A stretch of DNA of 64,000 bases from Flavobacterium degerlachei (lineage in GTDB: Bacteria; Bacteroidota; Bacteroidia; Flavobacteriales; Flavobacteriaceae), in the NCBI RefSeq assembly GCF_900106645.1, contig NZ_FNMV01000001.1:186001-250000 (forward strand). The letters run 5' to 3'. Positions 45,980-55,044 of this stretch are shown here, piece after piece; the stretch's first letter is position 1; each line of letters opens with the position of its first letter. The translations under genes were made by a program, and so were the position numbers. The notes beneath the pieces were generated by a model. The model made no database searches, was not told where the DNA came from, and saw only the letters and a program-made list of their open reading frames with translations.

Positions 45980-46369
45980 TCAATGTTCTTCACAATTTTT
46001 TTTTACAGCAGCTAACTTATTAATTATTTCGAATGAAAACGTCTTGCTCTCTAATTGAATATGCTCATAAATTGCAACGGCTTTCGGAATATAATCAAAC
46101 TGACCTCCTTTAGAATAACCCACTAAAAAATCAGCAAATTGTTCCTTTTGCTCCCAATCCATTTCGTACTTATCTAATAATTGAATCAAATCTTTTTCTT
46201 CAATTTGGTCAATAATCACAGTTGTTAAATCAAAATCAGTCAACTGACTATCGATTAAACTAGTGTCTTCAATATTCCAAAATTTGGGTACAAAAACAAA
46301 AGAAAGCAAAGTGCTCAACATATTGTCAATCCTTACTTTCTTTTCGTCTCTTAATCCTTTATTCAGCAT
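45980..46369 (-). CDS. Hypothetical protein in heme operon
   Basis: A 129-residue soluble protein I do not recognise. It starts only 3 bases after the hemE stop, so it is translated from the heme message. It is acidic and predicted helical (IIDQIEEKDLIQLLDKYEMDWEQ), with a C-terminal sequence ending KKNCEEH, the only cysteine. No signal peptide or membrane helix. It could be a passenger gained together with the next gene, or a conserved heme-related protein; sequence alone does not decide. Confidence 0.7.
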   Translation of the reverse strand: MLNKGLRDEKKVRIDNMLSTLLSFVFVPKFWNIEDTSLIDSQLTDFDLTTVIIDQIEEKDLIQLLDKYEMDWEQKEQFADFLVGYSKGGQFDYIPKAVAIYEHIQLESKTFSFEIINKLAAVKKNCEEH

Positions 46370-46372
46370 CTT

Positions 46373-47398
46373 TTATTGATTGTATTCTTTCACTGCATCG
46401 ATAAATGCTTTTGCGTGATCAACAGGGATATTTGGTAAAATTCCGTGACCTAAATTCACGATGTATTTGTCTTTCCCGAATTCGTCAATCATTTCGTGTA
46501 CCATTTTCTTGATAACAGGAATTGGCGATAATAATCTTGACGGATCAAAATTCCCTTGCAGTGTGATATTTCCTCCTGAAAGGTATCTTGCATTTCTTGG
46601 AGAACAAGTCCAGTCAACTCCTAATGCAGAAGCTCTACTTTTTCCCATTTCACCAAGAGCAAACCAACATCCTTTTCCGAAAACAATTACTGGAGCATCA
46701 TCGGCCAAAGCTTCAACGATCTGGTTGATGTATTTCCATGAGAATTCTTGATAATCAACAGGAGATAACATTCCGCCCCAAGAATCAAAAATTTGAACGG
46801 CATCTACTCCTGATTTCACTTTTTCTTTTAGGTATAAAATAGTCGTATCAGTGATTTTTTGTAATAAAACATGTGCTGCTTCTGGATGTGAGAAACAAAA
46901 TCCTTTGGCTTTATCAAAGCTTTTAGATCCTTGTCCTTCTACTGCGTAACACATAATTGTCCATGGTGAACCTGCGAAACCAATTAACGGCACCTCATCA
47001 TTCAACATTTCTTTAGTCAATTTAATAGCCTCAAAAACGTATCCTAAAGTTTCATGTACATCTGGAACAATTACTTTTTCTACATCTTGAATCGTACGAA
47101 TAGGATTTGGTAAATATGGACCGAAATTAGGCTTCATCTCAACATCAATTCCCATTGCTTGTGGAATAACCAAGATATCTGAAAACAAAATCGCTGCATC
47201 TGGAGCAATTCTACGAATAGGTTGCATGGTAATTTCGGCAGCTAATTCTGGAGTTTGACAACGAGTAAAAAAATCATATTTATCACGCAAAGCGATAAAT
47301 TCTGGTAAATATCTTCCAGCTTGACGCATCATCCATACTGGCGGACGTTGTACTGTTTCTCCTTTTAATGCTCTTAAAAATAAGTCGTTCTTGATCAT
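46373..47398 (-). CDS. hemE: Uroporphyrinogen decarboxylase
   Basis: A 341-residue enzyme removing the four acetate carboxyls of uroporphyrinogen III to give coproporphyrinogen III. N-terminal signature [17 protein letters not shown] and the loop [16 protein letters not shown] are intact. It is 3 bases from hemD and in the same operon. Confidence 0.97.
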   Translation of the reverse strand: MIKNDLFLRALKGETVQRPPVWMMRQAGRYLPEFIALRDKYDFFTRCQTPELAAEITMQPIRRIAPDAAILFSDILVIPQAMGIDVEMKPNFGPYLPNPIRTIQDVEKVIVPDVHETLGYVFEAIKLTKEMLNDEVPLIGFAGSPWTIMCYAVEGQGSKSFDKAKGFCFSHPEAAHVLLQKITDTTILYLKEKVKSGVDAVQIFDSWGGMLSPVDYQEFSWKYINQIVEALADDAPVIVFGKGCWFALGEMGKSRASALGVDWTCSPRNARYLSGGNITLQGNFDPSRLLSPIPVIKKMVHEMIDEFGKDKYIVNLGHGILPNIPVDHAKAFIDAVKEYNQ

Positions 47399-47401
47399 GT
47401 T

Positions 47402-48106
47402 TTATATTTTATCTAATGGCTCAGTGCTTTCTTCTGTATTATAATAGGCTATAACTTCGATAATTACATCTTCGATTGTTGGTATTTCGGCAATTACAAT
47501 GTTTTTAACTTTATTTAATTCTAATGATTTTGCGGTAGTATTCCCTACGCAAAAACAAATTTCATTCTTGATTTTGTTGTTTGTCAAATAACTTTCAACG
47601 GCAGATGGACTAAAAAACATAATTCCATCAAAATTTTCCTGTTCTGATATTTTGAAAGGCGCTAACTTGGTTTCGTAAACTTCTATTTCATTAAAAGTTA
47701 TTCCTGCGCTTTTTAATGCTTCTGGCAAAGTCTCTTTGCGCAAATTTCCGCTTAAAAAAGTATAGCTTTCCTTGTTGTAAATTAAAGTGATTATCTCCGC
47801 TAATTCAGATGCATAATCCAAATATACATCAACTGTAAAACCATTTGCTTCTAGTAATTCTTTGGTTTTTATACCAACACAAAAAACAGGTTTGGTCTTT
47901 AGAACTTCCCAACCGCTTTGTTCTATTAAACTTAACACAGCATTTTGGCTACTAAAAATCAAATTGTTGTTGATTTTATTCAGTTCAAAAAGGTTGTTTT
48001 TTATTTCGATAAAATCTTGTTCTAAAAGATCAAAATTAGCATCAAGAAATACTTGCCTTTGTTCTGCCGACAATGTTTTGGTGGATAAAATACTTGTTTG
48101 GCTCAT
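47402..48106 (-). CDS. hemD: Uroporphyrinogen-III synthase
   Basis: A 234-residue two-domain protein that closes and inverts ring D of hydroxymethylbilane. HemD sequences are poorly conserved, but FFSPSAVESYL and the CVGNTTAKSLE block are characteristic. Its ATG overlaps the hemC stop by one base, showing translational coupling. Confidence 0.93.
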   Translation of the reverse strand: MSQTSILSTKTLSAEQRQVFLDANFDLLEQDFIEIKNNLFELNKINNNLIFSSQNAVLSLIEQSGWEVLKTKPVFCVGIKTKELLEANGFTVDVYLDYASELAEIITLIYNKESYTFLSGNLRKETLPEALKSAGITFNEIEVYETKLAPFKISEQENFDGIMFFSPSAVESYLTNNKIKNEICFCVGNTTAKSLELNKVKNIVIAEIPTIEDVIIEVIAYYNTEESTEPLDKI

Positions 48107-49032
48107 TATTTCTTCAAATTATTTTTAATTTCCGTCATCAATTTTGTTCCTCCATTATTCAGAATTTCCTGAGCTGAGTAAAACCCTAATTTCTTCCATT
48201 CTTCGATAGGAACAATTTTATCGATTTCAATCTTTTCTTTTCCGTCAAGCGAAAATAAAACTCCTTGAAAATGAATGGTATCTTCCTCTTCATTATAAAT
48301 TGCTAAAGCTCCGATTGGCGCTGTACAGCCACCTTCCAAAGTTTTTAGAAACTGGCGTTCAATATAGGTAACAATCTCCGTTTCGATATCATTCAGTTGT
48401 GATAACGCATCTTTTGTAAAAGCATCATCTTGCATGGCTACTACAACCATTGCTCCTTGAGCGGGAGCAGGAATCATCCAGTCTAAATTGATAAAATGCT
48501 CTGGTTTTAAGTTGATGCGCTCTAAACCTGCAGCTGCGAAAACAGCTCCGTTCCAGTCGCCTTCATTGAGTTTTTTCATGCGTAAATTTACATTTCCGCG
48601 TAAATCAACCACTTTATGTGCAGGGTATTTATTGAGCCATTGTGCTTGTCGACGCAAACTACCAGAAGCAATAGTTCCTGATTCATTTAGAAAATCAAGA
48701 TTACCTTTATGAACTAAAATGTCTAATGTACTGGCTCTTTCCAAAACTGCTGCTTGAACAATCCCTATAGGTAAGGCCGTAGGAACATCCTTCATGGAAT
48801 GAACTGCAATATCAACATCACCATTAATCATGGCAACATCTAGTGTTTTTGTAAAAATCCCTGTGATTCCGAGCTCGTAAAGTGGCTTATCAAGAATGAT
48901 ATCTCCTGTTGATTTAACAGCTACAATTTTGGTTTTATAGCCTAAATCATTTAGCTTTTTCTCTACGGTATGTGCTTGCCAAAGTGCTAGTTCGCTATCT
49001 CGCGTCCCTATTCTTATTGTCTTTTCTGCCAT
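48106..49032 (-). CDS. hemC: Hydroxymethylbilane synthase
   Basis: A 308-residue porphobilinogen deaminase joining four porphobilinogen units. It shows IRIGTRDSELALWQA at the N-terminus, VHSMKDVPT, RGNVNLRMKKL and the dipyrromethane-attachment Cys in LEGGCTAPIGA. It is followed directly by hemD. The gap to hemA contains the inverted-repeat-bounded GxxExxY gene. Confidence 0.97.
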   Translation of the reverse strand: MAEKTIRIGTRDSELALWQAHTVEKKLNDLGYKTKIVAVKSTGDIILDKPLYELGITGIFTKTLDVAMINGDVDIAVHSMKDVPTALPIGIVQAAVLERASTLDILVHKGNLDFLNESGTIASGSLRRQAQWLNKYPAHKVVDLRGNVNLRMKKLNEGDWNGAVFAAAGLERINLKPEHFINLDWMIPAPAQGAMVVVAMQDDAFTKDALSQLNDIETEIVTYIERQFLKTLEGGCTAPIGALAIYNEEEDTIHFQGVLFSLDGKEKIEIDKIVPIEEWKKLGFYSAQEILNNGGTKLMTEIKNNLKK

Positions 49033-49080
49033 TTTTATATTTTGATTCCAAAAAAGTTTTTTTTTAAAAAAAAACTAAAA

Positions 49081-49604
49081 AACCATTAAGAAATTAAGAT
49101 TCATTAAGTTTTATATTGTGTCTAGTCTTTTAAAATATTCATTTACAAAAGGCTTCATCGACTTTGTTATATTAGTTGTATTGAAATTAATAAGTAAACC
49201 TTGAGGCTTTTCTAATAATTTCATGTACGTTAATAATTGCGCTTCATGAATTGGCAACACATTTTCTATCGCTTTTAATTCTACTACTATACAATCATTT
49301 ACTAAAAGATCTATTCTCAAATTAGATTCTAAATCAAGACCGTCATATTCAATTTTAACAATTAACTGCTGCTTTACATTATATCCATTTCTTTCTAATT
49401 CATACTTCAAACATTGCTCGTACACACTTTCTAAAAGTCCCGGCCCAAGAGCTTTATGAACTTTAATAGCAAAACCTGTTATTTCATAGGACAAGTTAGT
49501 AACTTCTTTTTGAGTCATGTAGCTTTAGTTTATTAAAAATAGATAAAATTCTTAATTGAGTCTACCAAAAATAAAACCTTAATATTCTTAATTTCTTAAT
49601 GGTT
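49081..49604 (-). mobile_element. Inverted-repeat-bounded unit carrying a GxxExxY gene
   Basis: Imperfect 30-bp inverted repeats (49081-49110 and 49575-49604) share the outer 19 bases AACCATTAAGAAATTAAGA exactly. They bracket one gene and about 55 extra bases. The left repeat touches the stop codon. It lies between hemA and hemC, normally adjacent genes. It looks like a non-autonomous mobile cassette; no target duplication or transposase is visible. Confidence 0.6.
49111..49518 (-). CDS. GxxExxY family protein (PD-(D/E)XK-like)
   Basis: A 135-residue protein of the GxxExxY family, named for GLLESVY (within GPGLLESVYEQCL). Downstream RIDLLV and VELKA form the D-ExK pattern of PD-(D/E)XK nuclease-fold proteins. 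These genes are multi-copy in many Bacteroidota and have no known biological role. Its frame is complete. Inverted repeats flank it, so it may be the cargo of a small mobile unit. Confidence 0.88.
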   Translation of the reverse strand: MTQKEVTNLSYEITGFAIKVHKALGPGLLESVYEQCLKYELERNGYNVKQQLIVKIEYDGLDLESNLRIDLLVNDCIVVELKAIENVLPIHEAQLLTYMKLLEKPQGLLINFNTTNITKSMKPFVNEYFKRLDTI

Positions 49605-49622
49605 CAGAAAAAAAGACTGCTT

Positions 49623-50879
49623 TTATTTTGCTGCCAATCCTATTTTGAAAACTTTCTCAATCCACTCAATACTTTCATCCACCATGGTGTCGTCATCTTT
49701 TAAATGATTGGCAAAGTGTGTTGTTATTTTTTGAATGATTCTGTTACTGATGATTTCTGCTTGTTCTTCGTTGAAATCAGCAATTTTTTTACTTTGAAAA
49801 TTCAATTCAGAAGTTTTAATTGCATTCAGCTTTTCTTTTAAAGCATGAATGGTTGGAGCAAATTTTCGGTCTTTTGTCCAAACATTAAACTCTTCTTTTA
49901 TTTCTTCGATAATTGCTTCTGCTGCCGGAATATGATTTCTTCTGTTTTCTAAAGTTTCATCAGTCAATTGAGATAAGTAATCCATATGAATTAATGTAAC
50001 TCCTTCTAATGCTTCAACATCTTGATTCACATTTTTAGGAATAGATAAATCCAAAATCAATAGCGGTTTCTTAAGATTTAAGATGGCTTTATCAACTGTA
50101 GGGTTTTGAGCACCTGTAGCTACCACAACAACATCTGCTTTTTGAAGTTCTAAATGTAGTTCTGAGTAATCTTTAACGATTAGGTTCAGCTTGCCTGCCA
50201 ATCTCTCGGCCTTATCTTTGGTTCTGTTGATTAAGGTTATGTGTTCATTTTTGGTGTGTTTAACCAAATTCTCACAAGTATTTCTCCCTATTTTACCCGT
50301 TCCAAATAACAAGATATTCTTGTTACCAATGTCCTCAACATTCTTGATAATATATTGTACCGCTGCAAATGAAACAGAAGTAGCTCCTGAACTAATCTCA
50401 GTATCATTTTTTATCTTTTTGCTTGCTTGGATTACAGCGTTCACCAATCTTTCGATGAAATTGTTAGCCAATCCCATTGCTTTTGATTGTGTAAAACTTG
50501 ATCTAATTTGAGATATAATTTCAAAATCACCTAGAATCTGGCTATCTAAACCAGTTCCTACGCGGAACATATGACTAATAGCCTCTTGATTTTTATATAC
50601 AAAACCTACTTTTTGAAATTCTTCAACACTTCCTTTACTGTTTTCACAAATCAATTTTATCAATTGAAAAGGATGCTCGGCAAATCCGTAAATTTCAGTA
50701 CGGTTACAAGTAGATGTAACAATTAAACTTTCGATTCCTTCAGTTTTTGCTTGTTCTAGCAAACGGGTTTTTGCTAAAACATCCAAGCTAAATTTACCTC
50801 TCATCTCGGCATCCGCTTTTTTATAGCTTAGTCCAACAGAATAAAAATAGTGATGTTTTAAAAGGTTATTATTTTTCAT
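49623..50879 (-). CDS. hemA: Glutamyl-tRNA reductase
   Basis: A 418-residue NADPH enzyme that reduces glutamyl-tRNA to glutamate semialdehyde, the first committed heme step. The catalytic Cys is in TSTCNRTEIYGF, the Rossmann block is LLFGTGKIGRNTC, and the C-terminal dimerisation helix is present. It heads the minus-strand heme cluster and is divergent from the AraC gene. HemL, the next enzyme, is not in the window. Confidence 0.97.
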   Translation of the reverse strand: MKNNNLLKHHYFYSVGLSYKKADAEMRGKFSLDVLAKTRLLEQAKTEGIESLIVTSTCNRTEIYGFAEHPFQLIKLICENSKGSVEEFQKVGFVYKNQEAISHMFRVGTGLDSQILGDFEIISQIRSSFTQSKAMGLANNFIERLVNAVIQASKKIKNDTEISSGATSVSFAAVQYIIKNVEDIGNKNILLFGTGKIGRNTCENLVKHTKNEHITLINRTKDKAERLAGKLNLIVKDYSELHLELQKADVVVVATGAQNPTVDKAILNLKKPLLILDLSIPKNVNQDVEALEGVTLIHMDYLSQLTDETLENRRNHIPAAEAIIEEIKEEFNVWTKDRKFAPTIHALKEKLNAIKTSELNFQSKKIADFNEEQAEIISNRIIQKITTHFANHLKDDDTMVDESIEWIEKVFKIGLAAK

Positions 50880-50904
50880 ATAAATACTTTTCCAGAAAGT
50901 GGAA

Positions 50905-50912
50905 CAAAATTA
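50905..50912 (-). promoter_or_regulatory. -7 box for hemA
   Basis: The minus strand reads TAATTTTG, 25 bases before the ATG at 50879. Confidence 0.5.
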
Positions 50913-51006
50913 TCACTATAGAGTTTATAAAAGTAACGCTGTAAGTACTATTTGTATCGCTACGTGTATTTTTATTTCTAAAGTCCTCTTTATTGGCAAA
51001 AAACGT

Positions 51007-51014
51007 TATTTTTG
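51007..51014 (+). promoter_or_regulatory. -7 box for the AraC-type regulator
   Basis: TATTTTTG matches TAnnTTTG, leaving a leader of about 90 bases before the ATG at 51108. The hemA and AraC promoters share a 228-bp gap. Confidence 0.5.
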
Positions 51015-51107
51015 CACTGAAATCAAGTAACTAGATGTGATTAATTTAGAGTTGTTCTAAATAACAGGCGTTGACAATTATCATGTTTTCACAAAAAAAA
51101 TATCGCT

Positions 51108-51980
51108 ATGGGTTCTCAGGAAATTATAAAAATAGAAGACGATTTTACATTAATTCGCTTTCAAAATGACAGCACCGAATCTTTTAATGCGCAACGTGAA
51201 GTCAGCAGTGGCTTGATTCAGTTTCATTTTGGACTGAAAGGAAGTGCTAAATTTATCTTCAATCAAGGAAACTATTCATTGGAACTAAAGGAAGAGAAAT
51301 CGTTACTTTTATATAATCCTCAAAAAGAATTGCCATTGAACTTAGAACTGGCGCCAAATTCGTGGGTGATATCCGTAATTATCTCCATCAAAAAATTTCA
51401 CGCGTTGTTTTCTTCTGAAGCGGATTACATTACTTTTTTAAGCGGAGACAATAAAGACAAGAAATACTATAATGAAGGTAACATTAGCCCATCAATGGCA
51501 ATTGTTCTTAGTCAGTTGTTTCACTACAGCCTGCACCCTTCCATTAAAAACTTGTATTATAAAGGAAAAGGATATGAATTGTTGAGTTTATATTTCAACA
51601 GAACTGAAGATCCAACTGCAGAACAATGTCCGTTCTTGATAGACGAAGACAATGTTATGAAAATTAGAAAAGCCAAAGAAATCATTATTGCTAATATGGC
51701 GGAGCCACCAGGTTTACAGGAACTAGCTGATGAAATAGGTTTGAATCTTAAGAAACTAAAAATGGGATTCAAGCAAATTTACGGCGATACTGTTTATGGT
51801 TTTTTGTTTGACTACAAAATGGATTTCGCCAGAAAACTTCTTGATAGCGGTTCTTATAATGTAAACGAAGTAGGATTAAAAATAGGATATAGCACTGGTA
51901 GTCACTTCATCGCTGCATTCAAAAAGAAATTTGCCACTACCCCAAAGAAATATTTGATGTCAATAAATCCTAATACTTAG
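51108..51980 (+). CDS. AraC family transcriptional regulator of the heme cluster
   Basis: A 290-residue protein with an N-terminal cupin-like sensing region (about residues 15-110) and a C-terminal AraC DNA-binding domain (about 185-285). Two helix-turn-helix units are readable: LQELADEIGLNLKKLKMGFK and VNEVGLKIGYSTGSHFIAAFKKKF. It is divergent from hemA and directly upstream of hemH, so control of heme genes is plausible. The effector is not evident. Confidence 0.9.
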   Translation: MGSQEIIKIEDDFTLIRFQNDSTESFNAQREVSSGLIQFHFGLKGSAKFIFNQGNYSLELKEEKSLLLYNPQKELPLNLELAPNSWVISVIISIKKFHALFSSEADYITFLSGDNKDKKYYNEGNISPSMAIVLSQLFHYSLHPSIKNLYYKGKGYELLSLYFNRTEDPTAEQCPFLIDEDNVMKIRKAKEIIIANMAEPPGLQELADEIGLNLKKLKMGFKQIYGDTVYGFLFDYKMDFARKLLDSGSYNVNEVGLKIGYSTGSHFIAAFKKKFATTPKKYLMSINPNT

Positions 51981-52113
51981 CAAACTATTGGTTTTACATA
52001 TTAAACAATAAATAAAAAATAGTTAATTCGAATTTATAAAAATATAAGTTTGTTTACTTTTATCGAACAATTTCTCATTCTCAAGAATGAGATTTAATGA
52101 AAACAAAAATAAA

Positions 52114-53145
52114 ATGAAAGGTGTATTATTAGTCAATTTAGGTTCCCCAGAAAGTCCAACAGCGAAAGATGTAAAGCCTTATTTAGATGAGTTTTTAATG
52201 GATAAATACGTTATAGACGTTCCATTTCTTTTACGGGCATTGCTTGTTCGTGGAATCATTCTTCAAACAAGACCTAAAAAATCAGCTGCTGCTTACGCAA
52301 AAATATGGTGGGACGAAGGTTCTCCTCTTGTAGTTATCTCTAAAAGAATGCATGAAAAAGTAGAAAAACTAGTTGACGTTCCTGTTTCCCTTGCTATGCG
52401 TTATGGTAATCCATCATTGCTATCTGGACTTCAAGAACTGCATGATAAAGGAGTAAACGAAGTGCTACTTTTCCCATTGTACCCTCAGCATGCAATGGCA
52501 TCGACGACGACTATATTAGAACTAGCAGAAGAGTTACGTAAAAAGCACTTTCCAGAAATGAAGTTTACAATCGTTCCCGCATTTTACAACAAGCCCGACT
52601 ACATTAAAAATCTGGCCGATTCAATCAAAGGACATTTAGATGGTTATGATTATGACCATTTATTATTCTCGTATCACGGGATTCCAGAGCGTCACATTCG
52701 TAAGACTGATATAACCAAATCACATTGTAAAATTGATGGTTCTTGTTGTAATACACCGTCACCGGCACATGAATTTTGTTACCGTCACCAATGTTATGAA
52801 ACTACTAAACAAGTGGTGAAATTATTAGGGATTCCAGAAGGAAAATATAGCCAAACTTTTCAATCGCGATTAGCTGGTGACAAATGGCTTACACCATACA
52901 CAGACGTTGAAGTAAACAAAATGCCTGAAAAAGGAATTAAAAAACTCGCTGTCGTAACTCCTGCCTTCGTATCTGATTGTTTGGAAACATTAGAGGAAAT
53001 AGCTATGGAAGCAAACCACGAATTCAAAAAGCATGGTGGTGAAGAATTTTTAGCTATACCTTGTTTAAATGACAGTGATGAATGGTGCACAACCGTTAGC
53101 AATTGGATCAGTGAATGGGCAACAGTCGAAAAAAGCATTGCATAA
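52114..53145 (+). CDS. hemH: Ferrochelatase
   Basis: A 343-residue enzyme inserting Fe(II) into protoporphyrin IX. It shows MKGVLLVNLGSPESP at the start, SYHGIPERHIRKTD with the catalytic His (around residue 190), and a C-terminal CLETLEEI block. A longer start at 52087 adds nine residues, but the shorter one matches the family N-terminus. A -7-like TACTTTTA lies near 52049-52056. MATE and hemJ genes follow without gaps. Confidence 0.96.
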   Translation: MKGVLLVNLGSPESPTAKDVKPYLDEFLMDKYVIDVPFLLRALLVRGIILQTRPKKSAAAYAKIWWDEGSPLVVISKRMHEKVEKLVDVPVSLAMRYGNPSLLSGLQELHDKGVNEVLLFPLYPQHAMASTTTILELAEELRKKHFPEMKFTIVPAFYNKPDYIKNLADSIKGHLDGYDYDHLLFSYHGIPERHIRKTDITKSHCKIDGSCCNTPSPAHEFCYRHQCYETTKQVVKLLGIPEGKYSQTFQSRLAGDKWLTPYTDVEVNKMPEKGIKKLAVVTPAFVSDCLETLEEIAMEANHEFKKHGGEEFLAIPCLNDSDEWCTTVSNWISEWATVEKSIA

Positions 53146-54501
53146 ATGGCAGTTTCAGCCGAGGAACTAGGGACGCAAGACATTAAAAAGCTGTTGATAA
53201 AGCAAGCGGTTCCAGCATCTATAGGAATTTTATTTATGTCGGTCAATATTTTGATCGACACTATTTTTGTTGGCCAATGGATTGGGTCCTTAGCTATTGC
53301 TGCGGTGACCGTTGTTTTGCCTATTACTTTTTTCATTTCCTCATTAGGAATGGCCATAGGTGTTGGTGGCGGTTCCGTTCTCTCGAGAGCATTGGGAGCC
53401 AATAATAAAGAAAAAGCTTTATTGACCTTTGCTAATCAAATTATGATGACATTTTTGATGGCATCTGTATTTGTGCTGTTAGGAATTTTTTTTAGTGCCG
53501 ATATGTTATTGCTTTTTGGTGCCAAAGGAGCAATTGTAAAGCCCGCAACAGAATTCTTTTTCCCTATAATTTTATCTGTTCCTTTTTTAGCACTTTGCAT
53601 GATGGGAAATAACATTATACGGGCTGAAGGAAAAGCAAAATTCGCGATGTTTGCCATGATTATTCCCGCTTTTGTAAACATTATACTCGATATTGTTTTC
53701 ATAAAATTAATGAACTTAGGCATGTTTGGAGCAGCTTTGGCTACTTCTATTTCCTATTTTATGTGCTTTCTTTTCGTCTTATGGTTTTTCATGTATAAAA
53801 GTGAACTTAAGATAAAAACGAGCCACTTTAAATTTAATTTTCCAATTATAAAAGAGATTACAAACTTGAGTTTTGTTACCTTTTCAAGACAAGGTGTTGT
53901 AAGTATTCTAGCCATTATCCTTAATCATACTTTATATACCTACGGAGGTGAGCATTCGATAGCTGTATACGGAATTATAAGCCGAATGTTAATGTTTGCT
54001 TTGTTTCCTGTTCTTGGAATAACTCAAGGTTTTATTCCAATTGCTGGTTACAATTATGGCGCAGGAAATTACGAAAGGGTAAAGGAAAGCGTAGAAGTAT
54101 CCATTAAATATGCAGCGCTTTTGGCGGCAATTATCTTTGTATTTATACTTGCTTTTGCACAACCTATCGTGTCTATTTTTACCACAGATCCCAAAGTCAT
54201 TGCTGAAACTCCAAATGCCCTTAGATGGGTTTTTGCGGCATCCCCCATCATTGCGATCCAACTAATTGGTGCGGCCTATTTTCAGGCAGCAGGGAAAGCT
54301 AAAAAAGCATTATTTCTTACCTTGAGCAAACAAGGGTTTTTCTTAATTCCCCTAGTACTGATTCTCCCAAATTTTTTCGGTATTTTTGGAGTGTGGGTTT
54401 CTTTTCCCATCGCCGATGTTTTATCAACATTAATTACTGGTTATTTTCTAAAAAAAGAAATGAATATAAAATTGACAAAACATAAGAATGGAATACTATA
54501 A
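53146..54501 (+). CDS. MATE family efflux transporter
   Basis: A 451-residue inner-membrane antiporter with about 12 transmembrane helices in two MATE repeats. It starts directly after the hemH stop and overlaps hemJ by 14 bases. Markers include NILIDTIFVGQWIG near helix 1 and GITQGFIPIAGYNYGAG in the second half. Its position between two heme genes hints at porphyrin or heme-intermediate export, which is only an inference; drug or metabolite export is equally possible. Confidence 0.92.
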   Translation: MAVSAEELGTQDIKKLLIKQAVPASIGILFMSVNILIDTIFVGQWIGSLAIAAVTVVLPITFFISSLGMAIGVGGGSVLSRALGANNKEKALLTFANQIMMTFLMASVFVLLGIFFSADMLLLFGAKGAIVKPATEFFFPIILSVPFLALCMMGNNIIRAEGKAKFAMFAMIIPAFVNIILDIVFIKLMNLGMFGAALATSISYFMCFLFVLWFFMYKSELKIKTSHFKFNFPIIKEITNLSFVTFSRQGVVSILAIILNHTLYTYGGEHSIAVYGIISRMLMFALFPVLGITQGFIPIAGYNYGAGNYERVKESVEVSIKYAALLAAIIFVFILAFAQPIVSIFTTDPKVIAETPNALRWVFAASPIIAIQLIGAAYFQAAGKAKKALFLTLSKQGFFLIPLVLILPNFFGIFGVWVSFPIADVLSTLITGYFLKKEMNIKLTKHKNGIL

Positions 54502-55042
54502 CTACCTCAAATCATTACACCTCATCTTTGTTATCACTTGGTTTGCAGGTTTATTTTACATTGTACGTTTGTTTGTTTACCAAATTGAAGCTGCACAAAA
54601 ACCCTCACCTGAAAAAGAGATATTGCAAAAACAATACAATATAATGAGTTATAGATTGTGGTATATCATCACTTGGCCATCTGCGGTTTTAGCGAGTATA
54701 TTTGCCTTTTGGATGCTGTTTTTTACTGATTTGGGAGCCGCTTGGCTAAAAATGCCTTGGATGCATGTAAAACTTGGCTTTGTATTTGTGTTGTATTTGT
54801 ATCATGGTAAATGCCATCAAATATTCAAACAATTACAAAACAACGAAATAAAATACACGACTAACTTCATGCGTTTGTGGAATGAAGGAGCTACTATAAT
54901 CCTTTTCTCCGTAGTTTTCTTGGTAGTGCTGAAAAATGCATTTAACTGGATTTATGGCGTTATCGGAATTATTAGTTTTTCCGTTTTGATTATGCTTGGA
55001 TTTAAATTTTATAAAAAAATTCGAGAAAAAAATCAATCTTAA
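54488..55042 (+). CDS. hemJ: Protoporphyrinogen oxidase HemJ (CopD-like membrane protein)
   Basis: A 184-residue four-helix membrane protein of the HemJ family that oxidises protoporphyrinogen IX to protoporphyrin IX. The characteristic histidine is in YLKSLHLIFVITWFAGLFYI, with a second conserved block WMHVKLGFVFVLYLYHGKC. The gene overlaps the MATE gene, in line with the hemH module. It supplies the PPO step; no hemG or hemY is in the window. Confidence 0.93.
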   Translation: MEYYNYLKSLHLIFVITWFAGLFYIVRLFVYQIEAAQKPSPEKEILQKQYNIMSYRLWYIITWPSAVLASIFAFWMLFFTDLGAAWLKMPWMHVKLGFVFVLYLYHGKCHQIFKQLQNNEIKYTTNFMRLWNEGATIILFSVVFLVVLKNAFNWIYGVIGIISFSVLIMLGFKFYKKIREKNQS

Positions 55043-55044
55043 TT

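Noticed and set aside
44246..49604. Complete defence island around the AlbA_2/AAA_4 and GxxExxY genes
   Set aside because: Apart from these two genes, everything here is heme biosynthesis or unknown; no restriction, toxin or nuclease partner genes are seen.
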